Part shown: in pieces, positions 43,382 through 56,117 of the stretch
Layout: every line of letters starts with the position of its first letter
Numbering within the stretch: the first letter of the stretch is position 1
Origin: Panulirus ornatus
Lineage: Eukaryota; Arthropoda; Malacostraca; Decapoda; Palinuridae
Reading direction: 5' to 3'
Assembly (NCBI RefSeq): GCF_036320965.1
Contig: NC_092250.1
Coordinates: forward strand, 9,906,903 to 9,970,902
DNA: 64,000 nt
Made by a program: the position numbers and the translations under genes
The notes under the pieces: generated by a model
Databases searched by the model: none
What the model was told of the DNA's origin: nothing
What the model saw: the letters and a program-made list of their open reading frames with translations, nothing else

Positions 43382-43488
43382 GTAACACGTATTATTTTTT
43401 TCTTTTTATCTTTTTAGTTTTAGTGGACAAAAGTATTCATGAAGTGATTCCTTATATTTCATTATCTGAAAAAAAGTTGGCGATGCAA

Positions 43489-43501
43489 GCACACACACAC
43501 A

Positions 43502-43566
<65 letters not shown>

Positions 43567-43740
43567 GCCTTCGTGGTGTGCTGGTTGACGTTCTTGACCA
43601 TGAGACAGAACGGGCCCGCCCGAGGCTGAGCCCGCATGGGTTCGAATTGTGGACGCGGCAATCGGCCAGCACCCAATCCAGGTGTTTATCCTTCCCTTAG
43701 GCTGGCCGATAAATGGATACTTGGTTTAGGTTGGTGCATT
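43489..43740 (+). mobile_element. (CA)n plus tRNA-derived SINE
   Basis: CA array 43489-43564, then gggccttcgtggtgtgctgg (A-box-like) and gggttcgaattgtgg (B-box-like, about 43638), followed by ggccagcacccaatccaggt. It lies 100 bp downstream of the transmembrane exon. Same family as 240-408, 46645 and 55781. Confidence 0.6.
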
Positions 43741-44640
43741 TGTGTGTTATTGCATACAAATATATACATAAGAATAAAGACATTGTACATATACACAAAT
43801 AAAGAGACTGGGAATCACGAGTATGAGAACTTTCCCTACAAGACACAAATACTATTTACGAACAGTAATAACACAGGAGTTCCAGCAGGCAGGCTGGCTC
43901 CATCAAGGTTACAGTCAAGACAGACACCTGTTTTGCAGGTAAGGAGAGAGAGTATTATTCTGAGAGCACCTTAGGAGCTTTTGGCACAACAAAAATCAAA
44001 GGAGTAATATAATTGAAAGAATAATAGCATTTGTTAAGTGCTGTATAATTAAACATCAATAAACGTTAGTTGCCATATTTGCTGGTTGGGATTTCAACAT
44101 CCCGATCACGGTAATCGCAATAAATATATCAATGCAAATGAATCAAGATGGTGACAGTCAGATGGAAACCTAGTAAAACCGTAACAGTAAGAAGACGAAA
44201 AATAGAGGCGAGTAATTCAAACTGGCAAACCTGGAAACTAAAAACGTTCGTCTCTGGGAGACCTATTCTATTGGCTTTAAACAACGAACCAAACGAACCG
44301 GTATTATTAGATATCTGGGAAGCGTTTAAAAGGTAATAGCAACGCATACGCCAGGAAGGAAGTTACCATAAGCTAGCATAAAGTGAATGTACTTGAGTAA
44401 GCTTAGCCTGTCTCTAACCCACAAAGCTGTCTACTTCTACCACAAGTTATAAGCAATGTGGGAGGAAATAAGGTAAAAGCTTGAAAACGGAAAATCAAAC
44501 AGGGATGGTTTCTCTTTCAGCGTTAGAATGTGAACTGTGACAGCTGATAGCTCCCTACTAATGCAGTACACAAACTTTTGCTCAGAATCTCCCACCCAAA
44601 GGGGAAAATGTAAAAACTGGAGGGCAGTGATAATGGCCAT
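43741..44640 (+). other. Intron, possible old repeat remnants
   Basis: No ORF with recognisable content. A stretch near 44085-44110 (ttgggatttcaacatcccga) might be a decayed endonuclease 'GDFN-P' segment of the CR1-like relic that follows, but this is weak. Confidence 0.4.
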
Positions 44641-44649
44641 GATGAATAC

Positions 44650-46630
<1,981 letters not shown>

Positions 46631-46642
46631 GACATGCGAACG

Positions 46643-46644
<2 letters not shown>

Positions 46645-46681
<37 letters not shown>

Positions 46682-46810
46682 CCTCGGTGTACTGACTATA
46701 TTTCCTGACCAAGAGACAGAACCGTGTAGATTAATTTCCTGGACGCAGCAGTCAGCCCACATCCAATCCAGGCGTTCATCATACCCTCGGGACTAGTCTA
46801 TGAGTACCTG

Positions 46811-46812
<2 letters not shown>
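46645..46812 (+). mobile_element. (CA)n plus tRNA-derived SINE
   Basis: CA array 46645-46678, then cttcctcggtgtactgacta and cagtcagcccacatccaatc, matching the body at 43565-43700. The B box is decayed. It ends in (TA)n. Confidence 0.6.
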
Positions 46813-46904
<92 letters not shown>

Positions 46905-46909
46905 TTTTT
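46813..46909. repeat. (TA)n and T tract
   Basis: TA run then tttttttt, the complement of the A tail of the following SN copy. Confidence 0.95.
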
Positions 46910-47137
46910 TTTTCATACTATTCGCCATTTCCCGCGATAGCGAGGTAGCGTTAAGAACAGAGGACTGGGCCTTTGAGGGAATATCCTCACCTGGCCCTCT
47001 TCTCTGTTCCTTCTTTTGGAAAAAAAAAAAAAAAACGAGAGGGGAGGATTTCCAGCCTCCCGCTCCCTTCCCTTTTAGTCGCCTTCTACGACACGCACGG
47101 AATACGTGGGAAGTATTCTTTCTCCCCTATCCCCAGG

Positions 47138-47138
<1 letters not shown>
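46910..47138 (-). mobile_element. SN element, near complete, minus strand
   Basis: Reverse-complement order from catactattcgccatttccc to ttctcccctatccccaggga. Stem-loop gcgatagcgaggtagcg. Confidence 0.9.

Positions 47139-47210
<72 letters not shown>
47139..47210. repeat. (TA)n microsatellite
   Basis: TA run between a minus SN 5' end and a plus LINE 5' end. Confidence 0.96.
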
Positions 47211-47213
<3 letters not shown>

Positions 47214-48843
47214 TCCCTGGGGATAGTGGAGAAAGAATACTTCACACGTATTCCCTGCGTGCCGTAGAAGGCGACTAGAAGGGGCTGGAGCGGTTGGCTG
47301 GAACCGCCAAATCCTTGTATTTAAATTTCTAAAAGGGGAAACAGAAGAAGGAGTCATGCGGGGAGTGCTTATCTTCCTCGAAGGCTCAGATTCGGGTGTT
47401 TATGTGTTTGTGGGTGTAAGCAGGATGGGAAAAATAGGTATTATGTCTGAGGAAAAAAAAAACTGGATGTTTTGGCTCGGAGTGAAACGGGGCTCAAGGG
47501 TAAAGGGGAAGAGTGGTTTTGGAATGTCTTGGGAGTAAAGTCAATGGTTGGTAAAAGGACAAGAGCGAAGTAGGAGTAGAACTCCTCCTAAGGCGGGAGT
47601 TATAGGGACGTGTGATAAAGTATAAGAAAGCAAATTCTAGATTGATATGGGTAAAACTGAAAGTGGACAGAGAGAGATGGATGATTATTGGTGCATATGC
47701 ACCTGGTCATGAGAAGAAAGATCATGAGAGGCAAGTGTCTTGGGAGCAGCTGCGTGATTGTGTTAGCAGCTTTGATGTACGAGACCGGATTATTGTGATG
47801 GGTGATTTGAATGCAAAGGTGATTAATGTGGCAGTTGAGGGTTTAATTGATGTACATGGGGTATTCAGTGTTTTAAATAAATATGATGAAGAACGTGTGG
47901 ATTTGTGTGCTGAAAAAGGAATGGTGATTGGGGATATCATGTTTAAAAAGAGATATACATATGTATACGTATGTAAGTAGGAGTGATGGCCAGAGGGCGT
48001 TATTGAATTACGTGTTAAGTAATAGGCGTGTGAAAGAGAGACTTTTGGATGTTAATGTGCTGAGAGGGGCAGCTGGAGGGGTATCTGATCACTATCTTGT
48101 GGCGGCGAAGTTGAAGATTTGTAGAGGTTTTCAGAAAAGAAGAGAGAATGTCGGGGAAAAGAGAGTGGTGAGAGTAAGTGAACTTGGAAAGGAGACCTCT
48201 GTGAGGAAGTATAAGGAGAGATTGAGTGCAGAATGGAAAAAAGTGAGAGCAAATAACATAAGGGGGGCTGGGGGAGGAATGGGATGTATTTAGGGAATCA
48301 GTGATGGCTTACGCAAAAGATGCTTGTGGTGGGAGGTCCTTATCACTCAAAAGAATTTGTGGTGGGAGGTCCTTATCACTCAAAAGAATTTGAGTGATAA
48401 GGACCTGAACATGCAGGAGAGTGAAAGGCGTGCAAGAAATAGAATGAACTGGAATGATACCGGGGTCGAGGTGCTGTCAATGGATTGAACCAGGGCATGT
48501 AAAGCGTCTGGGGTAAACCATAGAAAGGTCGGTGGGAACTGAATGTGGAAAGGGAGCTATAGTTTCGGTGCATTACACATGGCAGCTAGAGACTGAGTGT
48601 GAACGAATGTGGCCTTTTTTGTCTTTTCCTGGCGCTACCTCGCTGGAGGCGGGGAGTGGGGGCGCGTGGTGATACTGTATCATGTGTAGCGGGATGGCGA
48701 TGAATGCAGCAAATAAAAATATGTACTTATGTATATATGTATATGTCTGTGTATTTACATATAAGCATACGCTGAAATGTATATGTAAATGTGTGTGTAT
48801 GCGCGTAAACGTATATGCATGTGTCTGTGGGTGGGTTGGGCCA
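47211..48843 (+). mobile_element. RTE-like LINE with most of the RT deleted
   Basis: Has the family 5' end (catccctggggatagtggag), leader and a diverged endonuclease ([57 protein letters not shown]) with frameshifts near 47580 and 47950. Soon after VFRESVMAYAKDACG-equivalent sequence (48320) it jumps through a foldback structure (48326-48406) to the last coding bases (DLNMQESERRARNR) and a long-type 3' UTR. The terminal tail is missing: the 3' UTR stops at gggtgggttgggcca (48843), where another LINE starts. Confidence 0.87.
48326..48406 (+). repeat. 33-bp direct repeat and 18-bp perfect hairpin at a deletion joint
   Basis: The 33-bp unit starting gtggtgggaggtccttatca occurs at 48326-48358 and 48359-48391. 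Within it, aggtccttatcactcaaa (48367-48384) is the exact reverse complement of tttgagtgataaggacct (48389-48406), with a 4-nt loop. The right arm is normal LINE sequence from the ORF end, so the left arm is an inverted copy of it. Confidence 0.9.
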
Positions 48844-48845
48844 CT

Positions 48846-51381
48846 ATTTTAACTTTCTAAAATGGGATACAGAAGAAGGAGTCACGCGGGGAGTGCTCAT
48901 CCTCCTCGAAGGCTCAGATTGGGGTCTCTAAATGTGTGTGAATGTAACAAAGACGAGAAAGAAGGAGATATATGCACTATGTTTGAGGAATGGAACCTGG
49001 ATGTTTTGGCTCTGAGTGAAATGAAGCTCAACGGGAAAGGGGAAGAGTGGTTTGGGAATGTTTTGGGAGTAAAATCAGGGGTTGGTGAGAAGACAAGAGC
49101 TAGGGAAGGAGTAGCAATACTCCTGAAACAGTTATGGAAGTATGTGATTGATATTGGTAAAACTGAAAGTGGATGGACAGAGATGGGTGATTATTGGTGC
49201 CTTTGCACCAATTCATGAGACTGATATAGGTAAAACTGAAAGTGGACAGAGAGAGATGTTTGATTATTGGTGCCTATGCACCAATGCATGAGAAGAAAGA
49301 TCATGAGAGGCAAGTGTTTTGGGAGCAGCTGACTGAGTGTGCTAGCAGTTTTGATGCACGAGACTAGGAAATAGTTATGGGTGATTTGAATGCAAAGGTG
49401 AGTAATGTGGCAGTTGAGGGAGTGACTGGTGTACATGGGGTGCTCAGTGTTGTAAATGGAAATGTTGAAGAGCTTGTAGATTTGTGTGCTGAAAAAGAAC
49501 TGGTGATTGGTAATACCTGGTTTAAAATGAGAGATATACATAAGTATACGTATGTAAGTAGGAGAGATGGCCAAAGAGCGTTATTGGATTTTGTGTTAAT
49601 TGATTGGCGCGTGAAAGAGACGCTTTTGGATGTTAATGTGCTGAGAGGTGCAACTGGAGGGATGTCTGATCATTATCTTGTGGAGGCGAAGGTGATTTGT
49701 ATAAGTTTTCAGAAAAGAAGAGAGAATGTTGGGGTGAAGAGAGTGGTGAGAGTAAGTAAGTTTGGGGAAGGAGACTTGTGTGAGGAAGTACCAAGAGAGA
49801 CTCAGTGCAGAATGGAAAAAGGTAAGAGCAAAGAACGCAAGGGGAATGGGGGAGGAATGGGATGTATTTGGGGAAGCAGTGATGGCTTGCGCAAATGATG
49901 CTTGTGGCATTTGAAGCGTGGGAGGTGGGCAGATTAGAAAGGGTAGCAAGTGGTGGAATGAAGAAGTAAGATTATTAGTGAAAGAGAAGAGAGAGGAATT
50001 TGGACGAGTTTTGCAGGGATATAGTGCAAATGACTGGGAGACTTATGAAAGAAAGAGGCAGAGGGAAAGGTGCAACAGGTGAAAAAGAGGTCAAATGAGA
50101 GTTGGGTGAGAGAGCATCATTAAATTTTAGGGAGAAGAAAAAGATGTTTTGGAAGGAGGTAAATAAAGTGCGTAAGACAAGAGATAAAATAGGAACATCA
50201 GTGAAGGGGACTAATGGGGATATATAACAAGTAGTGGCAATGTGAGAAGGAGATGGAGTGTGTATTTTGAAGGTTTGTTGAATGTGTTAGATGATAGAGT
50301 GGCATATATAGGGCGTTTTGGTGCGAGGTGAGAGGGTAAGGGAGAATAATTTGGTAAACAGAGAAGAGGCAGTAAAATCTTTGCGAAAGATGAAAGCCGG
50401 CAAGGCAGCAGGTTTGGATAGTATTGCAGTGGAATTTCTTAAAAAAAGAGGTGACTGTGTTGTTGACTGGTTAGTAAGGATATTTAATGTATGTATGACT
50501 CTTGGTGAGGTGCCTGAGGATTGGCAGAATGCATGCATAGTGTTATTGTACAAAGGCAAAGGGATAAAGGTGAGTGTTCAAATTACAAAGGTATAAGTTT
50601 GTTGAGTATTCCTGGGAAATCATATGGGAGGGTATTGATTGAGAGGGTGAAGGCATGTACAGAGCATTAGACTGGGAAGAGCAGTGTGTTTTCAGAAGTG
50701 GTAGAGGATGTGTGGATAAGATGTTTGTTTTGAAGAATGTATGTGAGAAATACTTGGAAAAAGCATATGATAGAATTGATGGAGATGCTCTATGGAAGGT
50801 GTGGAAGGAAAGTTGCTAGAAACAGTGAAAAGTCTTTAACGAGGATATAATGCATGTGTGCGTGTAGGAAGAGAGGAAAGTTATTGGCTCTCAGTGAATC
50901 TCGGTTTGCGGCAGGGGTGCGTGATGTCTCCATGGTTGTTTAATTTGTTTAAGGATGGGGTTGTTTGGGAAATGAATGCAAGAGTTTTGGAAAGAGGGAC
51001 AAGTATGCAGTTTGCTGTGAAAGAGAGGGCCTGGGAAGTGAGTCAGTTGTTGTTCGCTGATGATACAGCGCTGTTGGCTGATTTCGGTGAGAAACTGCAG
51101 AAGCTGGTGACTGAGTTTGGTAAAGTGTGTGAAAGAAGAAAGTTGAGAGTAAATGTGAGTAAGAGCAAGGTTATTAGGTACAGTAAGGTTGAAGGACAAA
51201 TCAATTGGGAGGTAAGTTTGAATGGAGAAAAACTGGTAGGATGTGAAGTGTTTTAGATATTTGGGAGTGGATTTGACAGCGGATGGACCCATGGAAGCGT
51301 AAGTGAGTCACAGGGTGGGGGAGGGGCGAAAGTCCTGGGTGCGTTGAAAGATGTGTGGAAGGCGAGAACATTATCTCGGAC
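48846..51381 (+). mobile_element. RTE-like LINE, older copy, lacks 3' end
   Basis: Begins in the 5' UTR at attttaactttctaaaatgg, then MGYRRRSHAGS, LALSEMKLNGKG, a duplicated segment of about 73 bp (49152-49225 and 49226-49298) that disrupts the endonuclease, [26 protein letters not shown] and [12 protein letters not shown] shifted linker and the RT follow ([54 protein letters not shown]). It ends abruptly at 51381 in the region coding KARTLSR, without C-terminus, 3' UTR or tail. Several stops and frameshifts. It lies 130 bp upstream of a host exon. Confidence 0.87.
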
Positions 51382-51514
51382 ATGAAACCTCAAAGAGAGT
51401 AAGGGTTCACAGGTAGTAGAACAACCTTGTAATACCTTTGGTATTCTTACGTCTGACTACTTGAATCCCCAGGGGTCACGGCAAAGTAAAACGTTCTAAG
51501 TCATCTTCTTACAG

Positions 51515-51636
51515 GTTCATCGAATAAGACAACAGCCGTGGACGTGTTCACTCCGCCAACAACTCCCGGTTCAGCTGGCCACGATGACCTAAAGAGAGGA
51601 CGCCCTGTGGATATAGTGGCTGCTACGGATAACCAA
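51515..51636 (+). CDS. Host receptor gene exon: start of cytoplasmic tail
   Basis: The acceptor is catcttcttacag (to 51514) and the donor is gtgcgt (51637). Two leading bases complete the Gly codon left open at 43381. It reads SSNKTTAVDVFTPPTTPGSA, then GHDDLKRGRPVDIVAATDNQ, phase 0 at the end. The NKTTAVDVFTP stretch right after the transmembrane helix resembles the juxtamembrane cytoplasmic sequence of arthropod SNS/nephrin-like proteins, as far as I recall them; this supports but does not prove the family. It joins the last exon across a 194-bp intron. Confidence 0.85.
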
Positions 51637-51830
51637 GTGCGTCTCGCAGGCCTCTATTGCGGTTGCAAGTAGTTACTAGCTGCATGTGTTCACTGATGCT
51701 TTTCGAGAGCTTTTGTTAATTTCATATTCATTTAGGAGGCTTCGAAATTGTGAATAGAATTATCACCGCCAATAAGTTTTGCTTTAATTGTAATATCTAT
51801 CCATTGCTTAATCTGATTATCATTCGCCAG

Positions 51831-53690
51831 GACATAGTGAGTGTCAAGAAAGAGGTGAATCCTGAAGAGCTGGGTATTGTGAGTCAGCAGGTCATTACCG
51901 CCTCAGCAAGACTACACGCATCATCACCACTTATGAGTCACCAAGATACGACAGAGAAAACACATCAGCTTATCAAATCTCCAACAGGCAGTCACAAAGC
52001 TGTTGCATTTATGACTCCACCACTTGGCGTACAGCCAGTCATGAAAGAAACTCATCAATTACGAACCACATCACCACTCATCGAACACAAAATCACCAGA
52101 GAAACACCACACATACAAGTGACGCCACCATATCCCAGTCACCAAGTCATTGTAAGTCTACCACATACTACACTGCCAATCGCTTGCGGCAGTCCGAGAC
52201 TAAGTAACAACAGTTCATCGCATGACGGAGAAATTGATATGCATAAAGAAAATACATTAACTCAATATGATGACCTTTCAGAAGGAAACGTTAGCGAATC
52301 CTCCTCAGACAGTCCCATTCATGGGAAGAATGTGGCAAGTCAGAGAGTTTCGAGTGTGGCTTCTAATATACCAGATGTATGTCTAAAAAGCTCCAGACCT
52401 TATGAACCTTTAATCCGTCGCCATCAAAACGAATCTCTCCAACAACATGCTGAAGCAGACAAAGTTTCAGTCTCATCGCAGCTGAGCATTGACTCGTGCG
52501 TTGACATACATGGTCAAACTCGTCGAGGTTCATCTCCTTCCCATCCACATTCGAAACTAGGTTCTCCGCATCCAGCAACACCTCACTACGACACTAAATC
52601 ACGTGGCCAACGACAGTCGCAGACGTCGCCACTCTGCCTCCCTTCAAAACCCGCCTCGCAAGTCATTTATCATGGGCAGCCTCATATACAGCAGCAGTTG
52701 GAGGACCAACAACTGCATCAACAGCTACAAGAAGTAAAGCCACACCAACACTACTCGGCTCAGAAACCCAGCCACCAACTGGGGCATTACCATCTTCAGC
52801 ACCAAGAGCACACTCATGGTCCCTTCATAGAAGAATGTGAACTTCAATGTAACCGGAACGAACATCATCAAGATTTGCATCGTCCCCCACATATGCATGG
52901 TTATCAGAAGATTCATGAACGTCAACAGAGGCAGCCCTTACAACAGCAGCAGCAGCAGCACCATCATCACCAGCAAAGTCCCGAAGGTCAACAGGAGCAA
53001 CAGCCATATCAGCAACATCAACATTATCATCAACGGTCGCATAATCCGACAGATAACCAGCATTATCAACACAGGCAACAGCTCCCAATGCAGCAGCGTT
53101 ATCAGCAAGAACATAAGCTTGAGGAACAACAGCAGCTTCACTATTTTGAAGACCATCCACATCACAAACAGTTACACTATCCAGGAGAGCATCAGCAACT
53201 GCCTGGTATTGAAGACAGTGAGCATCGTCATCACCTGCATCACACCGAGAGTCATCAACACCACCCACACCAACATGAGAAAAACACAGCACACTTCCTA
53301 CCAATGAACGAGAAACAGCATCCTAAAGATCTGGGTCTAGACTGCTGTAAGCTAGAGTCACGTCTATGTTACCAAGAGCCACATCATCACCCTCATTACA
53401 TGCAAGAACATTCACACTACGATCCTTCAGCTCGTAAACCCCTACAGTACGAAACATCGACCTGTGAACTACCACATTACGACCCATCAACCTGTAAACC
53501 TGTACATTACGAGCCATTACCATGTCGACATCCGCAGTACGATCCTTCAAATTGTAACCCGCCCCAGTACGAACCATCAGCCTGCGAACAACCGCAGTGT
53601 AACCCATCACACCTCACGAAATATTATGCTTATTCTCCGAAATGTTGCCACGAAAGATGCAGAGAGACGAGGCTAGGAGAGGTTACCTAG
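51831..53690 (+). CDS. Host receptor gene last exon: long His/Gln-rich cytoplasmic tail
   Basis: The acceptor is cattcgccag (to 51830). The phase-0 frame DIVSVKKEVNPEELGIVSQQ runs 619 codons to TAG at 53688-53690. The open frame begins upstream at 51750, but that part is intronic. The first 280 residues are Ser/Thr/Pro-rich with repeated H-Q-x-T-x-SP elements. Next is a His/Gln-rich low-complexity region (about 52690-53330: QQLEDQQLHQQLQ, HHHHQQSPEGQQEQQPYQQH), then six to seven decapeptide repeats with a conserved Tyr (53415-53624), and an Arg-rich end. No catalytic domain. It is probably a scaffold or low-complexity signalling tail. It has no resemblance I can defend to known tails, and it is unusually long and His-rich. 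Confidence 0.85.
   Translation, partial: DIVSVKKEVNPEELGIVSQQVITASARLHASSPLMSHQDTTEKTHQLIKSPTGSHKAVAFMTPPLGVQPVMKETHQLRTTSPLIEHKITRETPHIQVTPPYPSHQVIVSLPHTTLPIACGSPRLSNNSSSHDGEIDMHKENTLTQYDDLSEGNVSESSSDSPIHGKNVASQRVSSVASNIPDVCLKSSRPYEPLIRRHQNESLQQHAEADKVSVSSQLSIDSCVDIHGQTRRGSSPSHPHSKLGSPHPATPHYDTKSRGQRQSQTSPLCLPSKPASQVIYHGQPHIQQQLEDQQLHQQLQEVKPHQHYSAQKPSHQLGHYHLQHQEHTHGPFIEECELQCNRNEHHQDLHRPPHMHGYQKIHERQQRQPLQQQQQQHHHHQQSPEGQQEQQPYQQHQHYHQRSHNPTDNQHYQHRQQLPMQQRYQQEHKLEEQQQLHYFEDHPHHKQLHYPGEHQQLPGIEDSEHRHHLHHTESHQHHPHQHEKNTAHFLPMNEKQHPKDLGLDCCKLESRLCYQEPHHHPHYMQEHSHYDPSARKPLQYETSTCELPHYDPSTCKPVHYEPLPCRHPQYDPSNCNPPQYEPSACEQPQCNPSHLTKYYAYSPKCCHERCRETRLGEVT
53415..53624 (+). repeat. 30-bp coding repeat: decapeptide with Tyr (x7)
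   Basis: Seven in-frame units of ten residues, pattern [H/Q]-Y-[D/E]-P/T-S-x-C-x-x-P: HYDPSARKPL, QYETSTCELP, HYDPSTCKPV, HYEPLPCRHP, QYDPSNCNPP, QYEPSACEQP, and a decayed QCNPSHLTKY. Six keep the Tyr followed by an acidic residue, a plausible kinase-site context. Confidence 0.92.
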
Positions 53691-54646
53691 TCCATCATCT
53701 ATACTGCCTATAAAGAATTATTTATGCCAGTTATATTATATCATATCTTCCCCCTAGGACTACTGGTGTGCGAGCTGGTCCTTGTGTCTCGGTTTCCCGT
53801 TATGTTTCTGAGATCACTAGCTTGATGGTTGGTTGCTTGGTCTGAGTTCGACCCATCACCTGCCAGGGTCATTTAAAGCCGTAAACGTCAAGCTACATCA
53901 ACCACCCCGAAATATCAACACCTCCTGAGGCGCTTCGGATAATTTCAGCGCTACGTACACTCTCACTGTATATGTGGCCCATAACCACAGCTTGAGAATT
54001 AAATAATGAAAGATACGCACAGGAATTTCGAAATCTTTGAGCAGAAAACAAGAATACAGACATATCTTTATCTTCGGACTGTAGCTTATCTAAAGCCGAC
54101 AACGATTGATTTTTGACAAAAGAAGAAAAAAAAAAGACACATTTTTGAAAATCTATATATTTTCATCTGATCCACTGCAAGCGAAGAAGTCGTGCTCATC
54201 ATCTTTGATAGAATACCTATTGTGTTCATTGCAGTGATATGATTCATATGCAACAATATGACAAAAACATGAGAGTTTGTAGCTTAAAAGTACGTCGCCA
54301 TGTTGGATGACTTATTATTGCCACAGTGATGTACGTCAAAAGAACTATCATTAATCTACGAACATTTGTTGTTGCTGTAATCTGAATTTGTTTCCCCTTT
54401 GTGAAGAATTACATGTTATGAGTCACATGTCATCCGTCTTTTTTATAGTAGCTATCAATTAGAAGAGTCTTCATTAAAAACGAAAATTATACCTTTGAGA
54501 ATGTGATTAGTTGATTAATAGATTAATATCCTTTTAATGACCTATGTACCGAACTATTTATCGATGTCTAAAATATTGTTATTAAACCACGTTATATGTC
54601 CTGAAAATGAATCACTGTTATATTCTTTTAACCATACGAAAATAAA
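53691..54646 (+). other. Probable 3' UTR of the host gene
   Basis: AT-rich non-coding sequence after the stop, without TA arrays or transposon signatures. The AATAAA at 54641-54646 is a candidate end, giving a 3' UTR of about 970 bp. There is no transcript evidence, so the extent is inference. Confidence 0.55.
54641..54646 (+). terminator. Candidate polyadenylation signal AATAAA
   Basis: aataaaatatttattttgta, with T-rich sequence downstream (54650-54675). It is the best-placed AATAAA after the stop codon. Confidence 0.5.
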
Positions 54647-54660
54647 ATATTTATTTTGTA

Positions 54661-55780
54661 ACTGATCATTTTTACTACCATCAGCAACGTCTTTAGAGAC
54701 GTTGACTATATCTATAACTGTAGCTCTGGGGTTGAGTACACTTTGCTGATCGTCACTTGAAAATACCAGGCTGTGCCAGTCTTCTTTTTATAATTCATTT
54801 AAAGGCATCTGCTTCGTCCAGCTTAGACAGTTGTTGGAAGCACAACCACTGAAGAAGCATTTGTAGCATGATAAGTGGAGTAAGTATTTTGGTGTTGCGA
54901 CAACTCGTTTTTTTCATTTTTGTTGTATTGTTTTGCATCTAGATATTTGTATTGCCTGATACATATGACTGCAACCACACACACACATGGGATAAGACAA
55001 GGAAGTAGTGAATTTGAAAAATATCCTGTAGTTAGTGTGTACCTTACCTTACTACCTTACCTTCTTGCCCCTTACCTTACTACCTTACCTTCCTGCCCTA
55101 GGAGTCCCTTCTACCCTTATGACGCTCTGCAGGTGTGTGTATGAACGTACATTCAATCTAGCTGAAAGGATTCAGAAGGTAAGTAACTAGGGAATAAAGT
55201 AGAATTCACTAAAAAACACAAAAAGTGAAGACAGATATACGTCTTTTTTTTTTACATTTTCTACATACCCTAGACGGTGCTCAGCAAGACGCAACTCCTG
55301 TAACACACAAAGAGCATGCAACTATAGGGGCTGATCAACAAACTCAGAGAATGAAGGTTTATGCAGAGGAAGAGTCCTCAGGAAACAAAGATAAACAAAA
55401 TATTTAGAAGCTATAACAAGAATAATCTACTCGGTTAGTGACGAAGGAATTGAAGCTTATGTAGTCTTATTGATGTAAGGTGTAGAGGAGTGCAGAGCAC
55501 ACAAGATTAGTGACTATCAGTAAAAAGAGAGATTCTAAAGAAAGTCATCAACACGGAAGCTGACGATTAAACGTTGAACAACATAGCAGAGAAGTGAGAT
55601 GTACCAAAATTAGAAAGATCAGTAAGGGATGAAGCTAACAGACGCAAATAACTCTTAGGGAAAGAAAAAAAAAGAAATTTCTATGAAAAGATTAAGAGTT
55701 TAAATAGTTAGTGGAAGGTACGAGAAATGGTAGCACGTAGAGTGTATAACTCCTTCCTGTAAATTGCAATAAGTAATTAC
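54661..55780 (+). other. Intergenic sequence
   Basis: No protein-like frame. A short pentamer-type repeat (cttaccttactaccttacct and variants) occupies about 55040-55100. The rest is unremarkable. Confidence 0.5.
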
Positions 55781-55920
55781 AAACAAACACACGCAAGGGC
55801 TTCCCTGGTGTCGTTGTTTGTTGTCCCTAACAATGACTCAATATCGGACCCGCCTGGGCGGTGCAATTGGCCCACAACCATCCCAATTTATCCTCTCTTC
55901 GAGTTTGATTTTAGGAGGGA
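55781..55920 (+). mobile_element. tRNA-derived SINE, CA family, decayed
   Basis: acacacgcaagggcttccct, then ggtgtcgttg and tcggacccgcctgggcggtg, and cccacaaccatcccaattta. It matches the order of the 43565 copy; the CA run is reduced to a few units. Confidence 0.5.
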
Positions 55921-56005
55921 AATCAAAATCAATAGAAAGACAAATTGATTTAGAGAACATTTCTATTCAACTGATAAGAAAGAAAAAATATGAAAGTTAG
56001 AAAAG

Positions 56006-56117
<112 letters not shown>

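Noticed and set aside
51750..51830. Met at 51750 as a start of a separate 646-residue protein
   Set aside because: The acceptor at 51830 joins in phase with exon 51515-51636, and the 27 codons before it are AT-rich intron sequence including the branch and pyrimidine region.
52825..53307. Overlapping frames on both strands of the His/Gln-rich exon
   Set aside because: Shadows of a biased coding sequence; the phase-0 frame is fixed by the splice junctions on both sides of 51637-51830.
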